Source: Ethanoligenens sp047722935
GTDB taxonomy: Bacteria > Bacillota > Clostridia > Oscillospirales > Ethanoligenentaceae
Direction: 5' to 3'
DNA: 52,295 nt
Assembly (NCBI GenBank): GCA_047722935.1
Contig: JBDNZS010000015.1
Location: 1 to 52,295, forward strand
Shown here: piece after piece, positions 35,272 to 45,238 of the stretch
Layout: each line of letters begins with the position of its first letter
Numbering within the stretch: position 1 is the stretch's first letter
Program-made: the position numbers and the translations under genes
Notes under the pieces: generated by a model
Databases searched by the model: none
What the model was told of the DNA's origin: nothing
What the model saw: only the letters and a program-made list of their open reading frames with translations

Positions 35272-37095
35272 TTAAGAAGATTTTTTATTGCCGGAGCGCA
35301 TCCGTTGGCTGTGATCCAGGATCGCTTTGCGGATACGAATGTTTTTCGGAGTGACCTCAAGAAGTTCATCCGGTGCAAGGAATTCGAGCGATTCTTCCAG
35401 ACTCATGGTGTGCGGCGGTACCAGACGCAGGGTCTCGTCACTGCCGGAGGAACGCATATTGGAAACATGTTTCCGTTTGCATACGTTTACCACAAGATCT
35501 TCGCTCTTGGGGGAATATCCTACCACCATACCTGCATAGACCGGAACGGCGGGCCCGATGAACAATGTGCCGCGTTCCTGCGCGTTGTACAGTCCGTAGG
35601 TGATGGAATCGCCATTTTCGAATGCAACAAGGGAACCGTAATTACGGCCCGGGATTTCACCCTTATATGGCTCATAGCCATTGAACACCGAGTTAAGGAT
35701 TCCTTCGCCCTTGGTGTCGGTGAGAAATTCACTGCGATAGCCGAACAGACCGCGCGAAGGAATCAAAAATTCCACGCGCATGCGGTTGCCCATTGGCTCC
35801 ATGTGTTGCAGTTCACCTTTGCGCACGCCCATTTTTTCCATGACGGAACCAAGTGCGGATTCAGGTACGTCAATAATCAGTTCTTCGATCGGCTCCAGCT
35901 TTTTGCCGTCTTCTTCTTTGAACAACACATGCGGTGTGCTCACCTGAAACTCATAGCCCTCGCGGCGCATGGTCTCAATGAGGATGGAAAGATGCATCTC
36001 ACCGCGGCCTGCCACTTTGAACGAGTCTGCGTTTTCGCTTTCGGTCACATGCAAAGAAACGTCTTTCAACAGTTCTTTCATCAGGCGGGCGCGCAGTTGG
36101 CGGGATGTGACGAATTTGCCTTCTTTGCCGGCAAACGGGCTGTCGTTGACCGCGAATGTCATTTCAATAGTCGGGTCGGAAATCTTGATAAACGGCAACG
36201 GCTCTACAGCGTCCGCTGCACAGATTGTATCGCCGATGAACGCGTTTTCAATCCCGGAAAACGTGACGAGGTCACCGACTTTGGCTTCTTCTACCGGTGC
36301 GCGCTTCAGGCCCTCGAATTGATAAATGTTGGTGATCTTCCCGCGATAGGGTTCATGATCGCCATGAAAATGCGAAACAACAACATCTTGGCCTTGTTTG
36401 AGTGTGCCGCGTTCGATACGTCCGATGGCAATTCTTCCGACATATTCGTTGTAGTCGATGGAGGAGACCAGCAACTGCAACGGGCCATTCTCATCGCCTT
36501 CCGGCGCGGGCATGTAGTCCACAATTTTGTCAAACAGCGGGATCAAGTCAGTACCGGGTTTATCCCGGTCAAGACTGGAAGTGCCCTGCCGGCCGGAACA
36601 GTAAACAAACGGACTTTCCAACTGCTCGTCATTGGCATTCAGATCCATGAACAGTTCCAGCACTTCGTCTTCAACTTCGGGAATGCGGGCGTCCGGTTTG
36701 TCAATCTTATTGACCACCACGATGACCTTATGGCCGAGGTTCAATGCCTTTTGCAGCACAAAACGCGTCTGCGGCATAGGACCTTCAGCGGCATCCACCA
36801 GCAGCAGTACGCCGTTGACCATCTTCAGGATACGTTCGACCTCACCGCCGAAATCGGCATGGCCCGGGGTGTCCACGATGTTGATTTTGATTCCTTTGTA
36901 ATTGGCGGACGTGTTTTTTGCCAAGATGGTGATGCCGCGTTCGCGTTCCAAGTCATTGGAGTCCATGATACGATCCTGGACGGTTTGATTTTCACGGAAC
37001 ACGCCGCCCTGTTTGAGCATTTCGTCCACGAGCGTTGTTTTACCGTGGTCAACGTGTGCGATGATTGCGATGTTTCTTAGGTCACTGCGTACCAA
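35272..37095 (-). CDS. typA: Translational GTPase TypA/BipA
   Basis: Ribosome-binding GTPase of the EF-G superfamily, 607 aa, the standard length. G domain motifs: AHVDHGKTTL (about 14), RGITI (about 54), DTPGHADFGGEVER (about 75) and NKID (about 128). Domains II, III and V and the BipA-specific C-terminal domain follow. The start codon is TTG at 37095, with GAGAGGAG about 9 bases upstream; no ATG lies before the P-loop. Role from the family: 50S assembly and stress or cold growth. Confidence 0.95.
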   Translation of the reverse strand: MVRSDLRNIAIIAHVDHGKTTLVDEMLKQGGVFRENQTVQDRIMDSNDLERERGITILAKNTSANYKGIKINIVDTPGHADFGGEVERILKMVNGVLLLVDAAEGPMPQTRFVLQKALNLGHKVIVVVNKIDKPDARIPEVEDEVLELFMDLNANDEQLESPFVYCSGRQGTSSLDRDKPGTDLIPLFDKIVDYMPAPEGDENGPLQLLVSSIDYNEYVGRIAIGRIERGTLKQGQDVVVSHFHGDHEPYRGKITNIYQFEGLKRAPVEEAKVGDLVTFSGIENAFIGDTICAADAVEPLPFIKISDPTIEMTFAVNDSPFAGKEGKFVTSRQLRARLMKELLKDVSLHVTESENADSFKVAGRGEMHLSILIETMRREGYEFQVSTPHVLFKEEDGKKLEPIEELIIDVPESALGSVMEKMGVRKGELQHMEPMGNRMRVEFLIPSRGLFGYRSEFLTDTKGEGILNSVFNGYEPYKGEIPGRNYGSLVAFENGDSITYGLYNAQERGTLFIGPAVPVYAGMVVGYSPKSEDLVVNVCKRKHVSNMRSSGSDETLRLVPPHTMSLEESLEFLAPDELLEVTPKNIRIRKAILDHSQRMRSGNKKSS

Positions 37096-37386
37096 TAGAA
37101 TCTGCTCCTCTCAAAAAAAGCCGTAGCGTTTTTCTTCCATATATTCCGGTAAAGCGCATAATGCGCAGATTGTCATACCGTCAACTCTCTCATTTTACCC
37201 TTTGCGAGGGGTATTGTCAAATATCGTCGGTGTGCAGACAGTGCTTGCGGAGGCAGGCGCAAGCAGGTTTAGCGGGGAGAACGCGTTGAATGTGGAAAGA
37301 ATTGAAATGGATGAATCATAATAAATAAAATAAGAAAGAGATCGTTGAGAAAAAACTGTCATTTTGATAGATGCTATTTTTGCGAA

Positions 37387-37423
37387 AAACAGCTCTGTGA
37401 TGCAGATCGTCACAGAGCTGTTT
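37387..37423. terminator. Bidirectional hairpin terminator
   Basis: A perfect 14-bp stem (37387-37400 and 37410-37423) with AAA and TTT at the outer ends. It lies 32 bp after the stop of the truncated surface-protein fragment on the minus strand. Confidence 0.65.
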
Positions 37424-37454
37424 GCTATTTGGGGTCGAGATGGGAATTGTGCGC

Positions 37455-37700
37455 TTATTTTATATTGATTGATCCCAATAGAATTTGAACGTCTCCGTCA
37501 TTACCAATGCTTGCGAAAGCAACGGGGTAGTTACCTGCGGGCAAAGTACTGACATCAACTTGGAAGTTAAAGCCGCTTGCATCCAAATTCCCATAAGGCT
37601 GCTTGCTATAGATAGATTTTACGTCCGGCCGGGCAGTCAGTTGGTCACCGGTAACGTATCCACTTTTGAGCAGAGTGCCTGTTTGTAGAAATGTGCAAAC
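37455..37700 (-). pseudogene. C-terminal fragment of a surface protein
   Basis: An open frame of about 80 codons with no start codon, opened by a TGA at 37703-37701. It contains ARPDVKSIYSKQPYGNLDAS, FNFQVDVSTLPAGNYPVAFA and SIGNDGDVQILLGS, then NIK and stop. The pattern R-P-D-V...G-Y/F...L-D...L-x-x-G-x-x-x-x...S-I-G-N matches the repeated Ig-like modules of clostridial secreted cell-wall hydrolases. The N-terminal part, signal peptide and promoter are gone. A terminator follows, as for a former gene end. Confidence 0.6.
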
Positions 37701-37701
37701 T

Positions 37702-37781
37702 CATTAGGTAACCTAATGAAAAAACCGTCGTTTTGCCTACTTGTATCTTTGCGGTGCAGGAATTATAATTAGGCATACTAA
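37702..37781 (+). promoter_or_regulatory. marR-ABC exporter promoter with two palindromic operator candidates
   Basis: TTGTAT (37741-37746), 17 bp, TATAAT (37764-37769). Upstream, CATTAGGTAACCTAATG (37702-37718) is a perfect 8-1-8 palindrome. At the expected start, TTAGGCATACTAA (37769-37781) is a weaker copy with the same TTAGG...CTAA ends. These are likely binding sites of the MarR protein encoded next. Confidence 0.7.
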
Positions 37782-37830
37782 ATAAAAGGCTTTCTAAATA
37801 TTTGGAATCCTAACGATTGGAGGTGACAGT

Positions 37831-38349
37831 ATGGCAGAGGAAAATGTGCCCGATGAAGTGGTATCTCGGTTTTTACGAACATTTACCCGCTTCCACCGTG
37901 TTTTTATGGATGCAAACAAACGGGAGGCACCGTGCTCTTGGCATAAACAAGGGGATGGCCCTCAAATAGACATTAGGCACAGCGAACGCGAATTGATGTT
38001 CATCATTAAGGAAACGGAGAAGCAATTTCCACAAGGTGTGAGTGTCAGCGAATTGAGCCGCATAATGTGTGTCAAACCGCCGTCTATCACGGCTCCTTTG
38101 AACAGCTTGGTGGCGTTTGGGCTGGTAAGCCGTGAACAGGATAACAATGACCGCCGAATGGTACGTGTCCATGTCACAGAAAAAGGGAAAATTCTTTTAA
38201 CGAACCGCAAAAAGATGCTGTATGACCGTACGCGCAGGCTGATGGAATCCCTTGGTACTCAAAAGGCGGAGCAAATGGTAACCATCATGGAAGATATCTT
38301 TGCGTATTTTGAAAAGGAAATGCAAGAGCATCCACACGAACACCCATAA
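37831..38349 (+). CDS. MarR family transcriptional regulator
   Basis: 172 aa winged-helix dimer. SVSELSRIMCVKPPSITAPL is the helix-turn-helix (about 72-91), VSREQDNNDRRMVRVHVTEKG the wing with the conserved D-x-R-R. An N-terminal extension of about 45 residues holds a Cys (C35 in APCSWH). It is the first gene of a three-gene unit with an ABC exporter, so it probably represses efflux until a ligand or oxidant binds. TTGGAGGTG precedes the ATG by 5-6 bases. Confidence 0.92.
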   Translation: MAEENVPDEVVSRFLRTFTRFHRVFMDANKREAPCSWHKQGDGPQIDIRHSERELMFIIKETEKQFPQGVSVSELSRIMCVKPPSITAPLNSLVAFGLVSREQDNNDRRMVRVHVTEKGKILLTNRKKMLYDRTRRLMESLGTQKAEQMVTIMEDIFAYFEKEMQEHPHEHP

Positions 38350-38360
38350 CGGAGGTGCCT

Positions 38361-40088
38361 ATGTTAAAAATCTACAAAAACCTGAAAGGGTACATTCCAC
38401 ACATCTGTGTGATTGTCGTCCTAATTTTCGCGCAAGTACTGTCCGACCTATACCTGCCGACACTGATGTCCGATATCGTCAATTCCGGTATCATGACAAA
38501 TGATGTCGGTTATATCCTCCGGGCAGGCGGGCTGATGATTGGTGTGGCCGGGATTGGGATCGTCTGCGCCATCGTAGCCAGTTTGGTCGGTTCGCGTGTG
38601 TCCATTGGGCTGGGCAGCATCCTTCGCAGCAAAATCTTTAAACATGTAGAGAAATTTTCGCTGCACGAGTTTGATAAGTTCGGCTCATCCACTCTCATCA
38701 CGCGTACAACCAACGACATCGTGCAGATTCAGACAGTGACTATCCTCATCATTAACATGATGCTGCGTGCGCCGCTTACTGCTATTGGAGGTATCATCCT
38801 TGCCTATCATCAGGATAAAGGCTTGACGGTCATCTTTGCCATTGCATTGCCTGTGCTGATCGTGGTCATTGCTATCATTATGAGCAGGGCAATGCCGTTG
38901 TTTAAGCAGGTACAGAAAAAACTGGATAAGATCAATCTGGTACTGCGTGAAAACTTGACCGGCATTCGCGTTATCCGTGCGTTTAATCGGATCGGCCATG
39001 AAAACAACCGTTTTGACCAAGCAAACGAGGATCTGACGCGCACCTATATCACAGTCAACAAAATCATGGCGTTTTTGATGCCGGTGCTGATGCTTGCCAT
39101 GAACGCTATGCAGCTCTCCATCATCTGGTTTGGCAGTGTCCGTGTCGATGCCGGTGATATGAATATCGGCGCTTTGGCGGCCTTTATCCAATATGCCGCT
39201 TTGATTTTGATTAACTTTGTCATGCTGTCCATGATGTTTATCTTTATCCCGCGTGCGCAGGCTGCGGCCGAGCGCATCAGCGAGGTGCTGGAAACTGAAC
39301 CGGAGATTGTCGACCCCAAACATCCCACACGTGCGGATGCCGAAGCGGGGTATGTGGAATTCAAGGATGTCAGCTTTAGCTATCAGGGTGCGGAACGTCC
39401 GGCACTTTCCAATGTCAGTTTCTCTGCAAAACCGGGGGAAACCACGGCAATCATCGGCGGTACCGGCAGCGGCAAGTCTACGCTGGTCAACCTCATCCCA
39501 CGTTTTTATGACGTGGATGGCGGGCAGGTGCTGGTGGACGGCGTGGATGTACGTGAAATGCCTCAAGCGGAGCTGCGCGCAAAAATCGGTTTTGTACCGC
39601 AAAAAGCGGTTCTGTTTACCGGTACGATCACCGAAAATCTGCAATATGGCCGAGCAGACGCCGCCGATGATGAAATCGCGCATGCGGCAGAGATCGCCCA
39701 GGCATCCAGTTTCATCGGTGAGATGAAAGAGGGCTATGATACAATGCTTTCGGAAGGCGGGCTGAACTTGTCCGGTGGACAGAAACAGCGGCTTTCTATT
39801 GCGCGCGCTCTGGTGCGATGTCCAGAAATCTATGTATTTGATGACAGCTTTTCCGCATTGGATTTCAAGACCGACGCCAAATTGCGTGCCGCACTGAAGG
39901 GTGAAACGTCCAAGGCAACCGTACTGATTGTTGCCCAGCGCGTGGGTACTGTGATGGGCGCCGACCGCATCATTGTTTTGGATGACGGAAAAGTGGCCGG
40001 AATAGGCAAACACGATGACCTGATGAAATCTTGCGAAGTCTACCGTGAGATTGTGTCTTCGCAGCTTTCAGAGGAGGAACTTGCATGA
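38361..40088 (+). CDS. ABC exporter half-transporter 1 (degenerate ATP site)
   Basis: 575 aa: a six-helix membrane domain (about 1-310), then an ATPase domain. Walker A is GGTGSGKST (about 367), the signature NLSGGQKQRLS (about 472) and Walker B IYVFDDSF. The residue after Walker B is Asp instead of the catalytic Glu, and the switch is AQR instead of AHR. One site is therefore non-canonical, the rule in heterodimeric exporters such as BmrCD or TM287/288. It overlaps the next gene by 4 bp (ATGA). The ATG at 38361 follows GGAGG by 5 bases. Confidence 0.92.
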   Translation: MLKIYKNLKGYIPHICVIVVLIFAQVLSDLYLPTLMSDIVNSGIMTNDVGYILRAGGLMIGVAGIGIVCAIVASLVGSRVSIGLGSILRSKIFKHVEKFSLHEFDKFGSSTLITRTTNDIVQIQTVTILIINMMLRAPLTAIGGIILAYHQDKGLTVIFAIALPVLIVVIAIIMSRAMPLFKQVQKKLDKINLVLRENLTGIRVIRAFNRIGHENNRFDQANEDLTRTYITVNKIMAFLMPVLMLAMNAMQLSIIWFGSVRVDAGDMNIGALAAFIQYAALILINFVMLSMMFIFIPRAQAAAERISEVLETEPEIVDPKHPTRADAEAGYVEFKDVSFSYQGAERPALSNVSFSAKPGETTAIIGGTGSGKSTLVNLIPRFYDVDGGQVLVDGVDVREMPQAELRAKIGFVPQKAVLFTGTITENLQYGRADAADDEIAHAAEIAQASSFIGEMKEGYDTMLSEGGLNLSGGQKQRLSIARALVRCPEIYVFDDSFSALDFKTDAKLRAALKGETSKATVLIVAQRVGTVMGADRIIVLDDGKVAGIGKHDDLMKSCEVYREIVSSQLSEEELA

Positions 40089-42391
40089 GTGAGCAGAAAA
40101 AAGCAAGCGGCCCGATGGGCAGCGGCGGTCCGGGCGGTTCCTTGGGCAAACCGGTCGAAAAAGCCAAAGATTTTGGCGGCACGCTGAAACGGCTGATGGG
40201 CTATCTGCGTCCTCAGCGCGTGCGGCTGACAGTCGTTGTCTTTTTTGCCATCCTTGGCACAGTGTTCATGGTTGTTGCGCCAAAAATCAGCGGTCAGGCC
40301 ATCAACAAACTGACCGACGGCTTTATCGCCAAATCCGCTGTGAATCAGGTGTCAAAGATCCAGACCCAATCGCACGACCAGATCGGCAAGCTGCTCACGG
40401 CGATGCAGCAGGCCAAGACGCAGGCTGCGGAGCATACCAAAGCGGCCGTGGAAGCCAAGTTTACCGCGGGTCTTCCTGCGGGCCAACAGCTTCCCGCAGC
40501 GATGCAGCAGCAGCTAGCCCAGGCCCAAACCGAGGCAGTGCAGCAAGCGGAGCAGGCCGTCCAGGCCGCCGTGCTCAAACAAGCAAACTTGACAGAAGCA
40601 CAGTATCAAGCCATGCAGGCGTTTTACGACCTGCCGAATGTCAAGACCATCAAAGATGCCAATCAAAAAGCGGATACGGTGCAAAAGGTCTTTGACCTCA
40701 GCAAGCAAATGCCGCAGACCAGCGGCCGCAAAGTGACCGTCAAAGAATCCGACGTCAAAACATCGGTTGCCGACATCCGCGAGACCGGCGGAGCCGTTCC
40801 GTTTGGCGATATATTCCACATCGTGTTGCTGATGCTGGTCGTCTATGCGTTAAGTGCGTCGTTTACTTTTGTGATGCAGTTCCTGATGTCTACCGTTGCG
40901 CAGAAGACCGTCTACAATATGCGGCGTGATGTGGACCTGAAACTGGCCCGGCTGCCGCTGAAGTACTTTGATGCGCACAGCAACGGGGAAATCCTCAGCC
41001 GCGTGACCAACGATATCGACACGATTTCCACTACCCTCCAGCAAAGTCTGACGCAGCTCATTCAATCGGTGCTTCAGATGGTGGGCTTCATTATCATGAT
41101 GCTGACGATCAGCCCCGCGCTTACCGGTATCACACTGGCCACATTGCCGCTGTATATTCTGGCAACCGCGCTGATCGCCAAGCAGTCTCAGAAACATTTT
41201 GCAAAACAGCAAAAATATTTGGGACAGCTGAGCGGGCATACGGAAGAGATGTTTACCGGACATAAAATTGTCAAAGCGTTCGGGCATGAAGACGAAGCGA
41301 TTCAGACCTTTGAGAAGTCGAATGAGAAGCTGTATGTTGCCGGATGGAAAGCACAGTTCCTTTCGGGCATCATGTTCCCGATGATGAATTTTATCAGCAA
41401 TATCGGCTATGTGCTCATTGCTGTGTGCGGCGGCCTGTTTGTGACAAAAAGCTGGCTGAATATCGGGGATATCGTGGCATTTATCCAATATTCACGCCAG
41501 TTTACGATGCCAATTATTCAGACGGCAAACATCATGAACATCATCCAGTCCACCATCGCCTGTGCCGAGCGCGTATTTGAGGTGTTGGATGAGGAAGAAG
41601 AAAGTTCCGAACCCGAACATCCGCCAGTGTTGGAGAACCCGCAAGGCAACGTGGCGTTTGACCATGTCCGTTTCAGCTACAAAGACACAGAACCGCTGAT
41701 GGAAAATATGAATCTGAAAGTCGGCAAAGGCGACACGATCGCTATCGTTGGGCCGACCGGTGCGGGTAAGACCACACTGGTCAACCTGCTGATGCGGTTC
41801 TATGAAATCAAAGGCGGTAAAATCACGTTTGATGGGGTCGATACCCGTGAACTGCGCCGCGGGGACCTGCGCACCCTTTTCGGGATGGTCTTGCAAGATA
41901 CCTGGCTGTTTACCGGTACAATCGAAGAAAATATCGCTTATGGACGTGAGGGGGCGACGCACGAAGACGTGGTGCGTGCGGCGGAGGCCGCCCATGCTGA
42001 CCATTTCATTCGCTCGCTGCCGCACGGCTATGACACCGTGTTGAACGAGGAAGCTTCCAATATTTCGCAGGGCCAGAAGCAGCTGCTCACCATCGCGCGC
42101 GCGATTCTGGCAGATCCTGCTGTGCTGATTCTTGATGAGGCGACCAGTTCGGTTGATACCCGCACGGAGGTGCTGATTCAGCACGCGATGGGTGTGCTGA
42201 TGAAAGGACGCACGAGTTTTGTTATTGCGCACCGTCTTTCTACCATCCGCGATGCCAAAACGATTCTGGTGATGAACCATGGCTCTGTTATAGAGCAGGG
42301 TAATCATGAGGAACTGCTCAAACAAGGCGGGTTTTACGCGGACTTGTATAATGCACAGTTCGCGGGCGCAAACATCGACGAAGTGGGATAA
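40085..42391 (+). CDS. ABC exporter half-transporter 2 with a large extracytoplasmic insertion
   Basis: 768 aa, about 160 longer than usual half-transporters. After a Gly-rich N-terminus and TM1 (about 48-66), residues 80-240 form a Gln/Ala-rich helical insertion before TM2 (about 243-265). The rest of the membrane domain and the ATPase follow. Walker A GPTGAGKTT, signature NISQGQKQLLT, Walker B VLILDEATSS and AHRLSTI are all canonical, so this subunit supplies the catalytic residues missing in its partner. It is likely a drug or peptide exporter under MarR control. A strong terminator follows. Confidence 0.92.
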   Translation: MSEQKKASGPMGSGGPGGSLGKPVEKAKDFGGTLKRLMGYLRPQRVRLTVVVFFAILGTVFMVVAPKISGQAINKLTDGFIAKSAVNQVSKIQTQSHDQIGKLLTAMQQAKTQAAEHTKAAVEAKFTAGLPAGQQLPAAMQQQLAQAQTEAVQQAEQAVQAAVLKQANLTEAQYQAMQAFYDLPNVKTIKDANQKADTVQKVFDLSKQMPQTSGRKVTVKESDVKTSVADIRETGGAVPFGDIFHIVLLMLVVYALSASFTFVMQFLMSTVAQKTVYNMRRDVDLKLARLPLKYFDAHSNGEILSRVTNDIDTISTTLQQSLTQLIQSVLQMVGFIIMMLTISPALTGITLATLPLYILATALIAKQSQKHFAKQQKYLGQLSGHTEEMFTGHKIVKAFGHEDEAIQTFEKSNEKLYVAGWKAQFLSGIMFPMMNFISNIGYVLIAVCGGLFVTKSWLNIGDIVAFIQYSRQFTMPIIQTANIMNIIQSTIACAERVFEVLDEEEESSEPEHPPVLENPQGNVAFDHVRFSYKDTEPLMENMNLKVGKGDTIAIVGPTGAGKTTLVNLLMRFYEIKGGKITFDGVDTRELRRGDLRTLFGMVLQDTWLFTGTIEENIAYGREGATHEDVVRAAEAAHADHFIRSLPHGYDTVLNEEASNISQGQKQLLTIARAILADPAVLILDEATSSVDTRTEVLIQHAMGVLMKGRTSFVIAHRLSTIRDAKTILVMNHGSVIEQGNHEELLKQGGFYADLYNAQFAGANIDEVG

Positions 42392-42404
42392 ACCATCCGT
42401 CCCA

Positions 42405-42454
42405 GATATCAATAAAGCGGCGGCCTCGTTAGAGGCTGCCGCTTTTTGATATCA
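42405..42454 (+). terminator. Rho-independent terminator of the marR-ABC operon
   Basis: AAAGCGGCGGCCTC (42414-42427) pairs with GAGGCTGCCGCTTT, loop GTTA, followed by TT. GATATCAA and TTGATATC extend the stem outside. It lies 13 bp after the stop. Confidence 0.85.
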
Positions 42455-42509
42455 TGAAGAAGTTTTGGTGAGAGGGATAGGGAGGGGGGAGCTGGTTCAA
42501 ACGCAGGGA

Positions 42510-45203
42510 TTATTGGCGCAGATGGAAGCTGCTGACCGAATCGAGCAGCATTTGGGCCTGCCCCGATAATTCCTCACTGGAAGCTGCGGTTTCCTCTGAG
42601 GTGGCGGAATTATTCTGTACGGCCATGGAAATCTGCTGCACGGAAAGATCTACCTGCGTGATGGCATCAGCTTGCTGGTTGCTGGATTGCCCAATTACAT
42701 GCAACAGTTCGGCCACTTGTGCGGTGTTGGTGGTAATAACTGAAAATTTTTCGGCGGTGCGCCCGGCAATCTCTGTACCGGCCTGTACTTTCTGGATGCT
42801 GGTTTCAATCAGTTCCGCCGTTTCGTGCGCGGCATTGGCGCTCTTGGTGGCAAGATTGCGAACCTCGTCCGCTACCACCGTAAATCCTTTGCCGTATTGA
42901 CCCGCTCTTGCAGCCTCTACCGCTGCATTCAATGCGAGGATATTGGTCTGGAATGCAATATCATCAATGGTTTTAATGATTTTGGAAATGTTCTTCGCGG
43001 ATGTGCCGATGTCCTCAATGGATTGCAGCATCTCCTGCATACTGGTGTTGCCGTCATCGGCGTGCTGGCTGGTTTCGGTAGCCAACAGGTTCGCTTTTGA
43101 GGATTTTTCGGCATTCTCCCGTGTTTGTGCTGACAGTTCCGCTACCGAAGCGGTGACTTGCTCTACGGCGCTCGCCTGTTCAGTGGAACTCTGGGAAAGG
43201 GCTTGGCTTGCTTCCGAAACCTGACGGGAGCCTGCTGATACCTCGGAAGCGGCAATTTGCACATTGCGAAGCAGATCGTTAAATGAGTCGATTGAATGAT
43301 TGAGGGCGTCCTGCATTTGCTGATATGCGCCTGTGCATACCAGCGTGCTGCGTAGATCCAGATTGCCTGCCGACAGCTGGTCTAAAATTGCAATCAGTTC
43401 ATGAATGGGGGTGGAAAAGGCCTCCATCGTGTTATTCATGCCGAGAATGATCTCTTTATAGCCGCCGAAGAATTGGGTATCGTCCGCACGCTTCGACAAG
43501 TCCCCGTCTTTGGCGGCCTGTGCCAATCCCGTTGCTTCGGTAATGAGGTTGCGGATGCTTTGTATAGCTTCTGCAACTGCCGGCGTGAGCTCGTCCGCCT
43601 CACAGTAGCGGCCAACCTGGCGGACTGCTTCCAGCGAGCTGGTGTCGCCCTTCGAGAGCTTGACAAAGATCGTCTCAATCATGAGAAAATGACTGTGCAC
43701 CGCATTGATATCGGAAGCCAGATCCGCCATGGCGCCTTGATATGTTCCGTCCACAGTGGCAGCAAAGTCATGCTTTTGTATACCAGACAGCACGCTGCGT
43801 ATCTCATGGAGCGGGGTGAGAATGTTGTCCAGCGTATTGTTGAAGCCGGTTAAAATATCCGCAAAGCGGCCTTGCAGCTGGCTGGTGTCCCCACGGGTCT
43901 CCAAATCGCCTACGGCACCCGCCTCCGCCAACCTGTTGCTCTCGTTTTGCAGAGTTTCCAATGCTATGCCAAGCAGATTAAGACTGTTGATAAGCTTTGC
44001 AGGATATCCTTTGTAGAGATTGTCCCTGGAAATATGACCGCCGGCGGCAAGCGTGGTGAGCCGTTCGATTACGACATCCATTGGTTCCTGTATATTTTGG
44101 AAAGCCAAATTGATGCCTTCCAGAATTTCAGCATAAATGCCGTGGTAGCGGGAGGCATCCCCGCGTGCGGACAGATCGCCTTCCATACCGGCTGTTGCCA
44201 ACTCTACGGCGTCAGCGTGCAGCGAGGTGATTACCTGTCGAATCGTCTCCATGCTGTTGGACATAACACCAAACACGCCGGGGTCATCGGTCGGAATGGG
44301 ATCAATGTGTTCTCCGTTTGCAAGACTGGAAAGGGTGTCGGTCGCAGATTCAATGGAAACGTTCACGATTGTAAAAATATCCAGAATCCCTTCGGTGATA
44401 TCACGGTAGATGCCATCGTGGCGGGAGGTATCCACCTGTACAGAAAGGTCGCCCCGATTACACCCATCAATCAGCGTGTCCACATCAGCTTTCATATTGG
44501 TCAACGTTTGCCGCACATCCTCAAACGCCCGCGCCAGCACACCGAGTTCCGAGGTGTCTTCAGTATCCAACTCCATCTCCAGTTTTCCCATGGCAAGCTG
44601 CCGTGCGGCATGGGTTATTTTTCCCAACTGACTGTGGAGCAGAGTAGATATCTTGCGGGAAAACCGGCGGGAAAGCAAAATGCCGCTTAGTACGCAGGCA
44701 ACAATGAGAATGATGCCGACGATCATTAAAACCGTGTTGCCGGTCAGGCGCATATGAGCGGCATGGTTCGCGCTGCTCGTCAGTGAGGAGATGGCATTGT
44801 CGAGGATATTGTAAGTATTCCACGCAGTTTGGGTAGATGCGTTTAACGCATCTGTGTTTCTATTTAGCGCCAGCTGCAAACGGGCGTCGGTGACAGTATC
44901 ATACTGCTTGACTGCGTTCTGTAATTGTTTATAATCTTTTTGGGCATCCGGTGAATGAGAGGCCAGTTTCTGCAATTGCACAAGATTGTTTTGCATCCCC
45001 GCCCGGTATTTATTGAGCTGCTGCTGGTCAGAGGTGATTTCAGCTGTCGTTGTACGCGTTTGCATCCGTAGGAGGTTTACACGCGTCTGCAAATAGTTTT
45101 CGGAGAATTGCTGCAAGAGATTTAATTCCTTGATATTGCTGTTGTAAACAGCGGAGGAATTGCTCATGCTCAATAAAAAAATGATAATGCTGACGATGCT
45201 CAT
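42510..45203 (-). CDS. Methyl-accepting chemotaxis protein, N-terminus out of frame
   Basis: As read from the first in-frame ATG, 897 aa. A truncated first membrane segment (only MSIVSIIIFLL) precedes a four-helix-bundle-like ectodomain (about 15-155). TM2 is at about 160-180, then a long HAMP and HAMP-like array (about 180-640). The MCP signalling domain has the tip FQTNILALNAAVEAARAG and ends SFHLRQ. The first membrane helix becomes full length only if 45301-45239 is joined by a -1 shift at an A8 tract (see the upstream piece). No ribosome site precedes 45203. It is therefore probably a frameshifted or phase-variable receptor. Confidence 0.85.
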   Translation of the reverse strand: MSIVSIIIFLLSMSNSSAVYNSNIKELNLLQQFSENYLQTRVNLLRMQTRTTTAEITSDQQQLNKYRAGMQNNLVQLQKLASHSPDAQKDYKQLQNAVKQYDTVTDARLQLALNRNTDALNASTQTAWNTYNILDNAISSLTSSANHAAHMRLTGNTVLMIVGIILIVACVLSGILLSRRFSRKISTLLHSQLGKITHAARQLAMGKLEMELDTEDTSELGVLARAFEDVRQTLTNMKADVDTLIDGCNRGDLSVQVDTSRHDGIYRDITEGILDIFTIVNVSIESATDTLSSLANGEHIDPIPTDDPGVFGVMSNSMETIRQVITSLHADAVELATAGMEGDLSARGDASRYHGIYAEILEGINLAFQNIQEPMDVVIERLTTLAAGGHISRDNLYKGYPAKLINSLNLLGIALETLQNESNRLAEAGAVGDLETRGDTSQLQGRFADILTGFNNTLDNILTPLHEIRSVLSGIQKHDFAATVDGTYQGAMADLASDINAVHSHFLMIETIFVKLSKGDTSSLEAVRQVGRYCEADELTPAVAEAIQSIRNLITEATGLAQAAKDGDLSKRADDTQFFGGYKEIILGMNNTMEAFSTPIHELIAILDQLSAGNLDLRSTLVCTGAYQQMQDALNHSIDSFNDLLRNVQIAASEVSAGSRQVSEASQALSQSSTEQASAVEQVTASVAELSAQTRENAEKSSKANLLATETSQHADDGNTSMQEMLQSIEDIGTSAKNISKIIKTIDDIAFQTNILALNAAVEAARAGQYGKGFTVVADEVRNLATKSANAAHETAELIETSIQKVQAGTEIAGRTAEKFSVITTNTAQVAELLHVIGQSSNQQADAITQVDLSVQQISMAVQNNSATSEETAASSEELSGQAQMLLDSVSSFHLRQ

Positions 45204-45238
45204 GATGATGGATATCAGGACTACTGGAATACTACTTG

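Noticed and set aside
35305..37080. 591-codon open frame antisense to typA
   Set aside because: Shadow of a confidently identified gene; no ribosome site or motifs.
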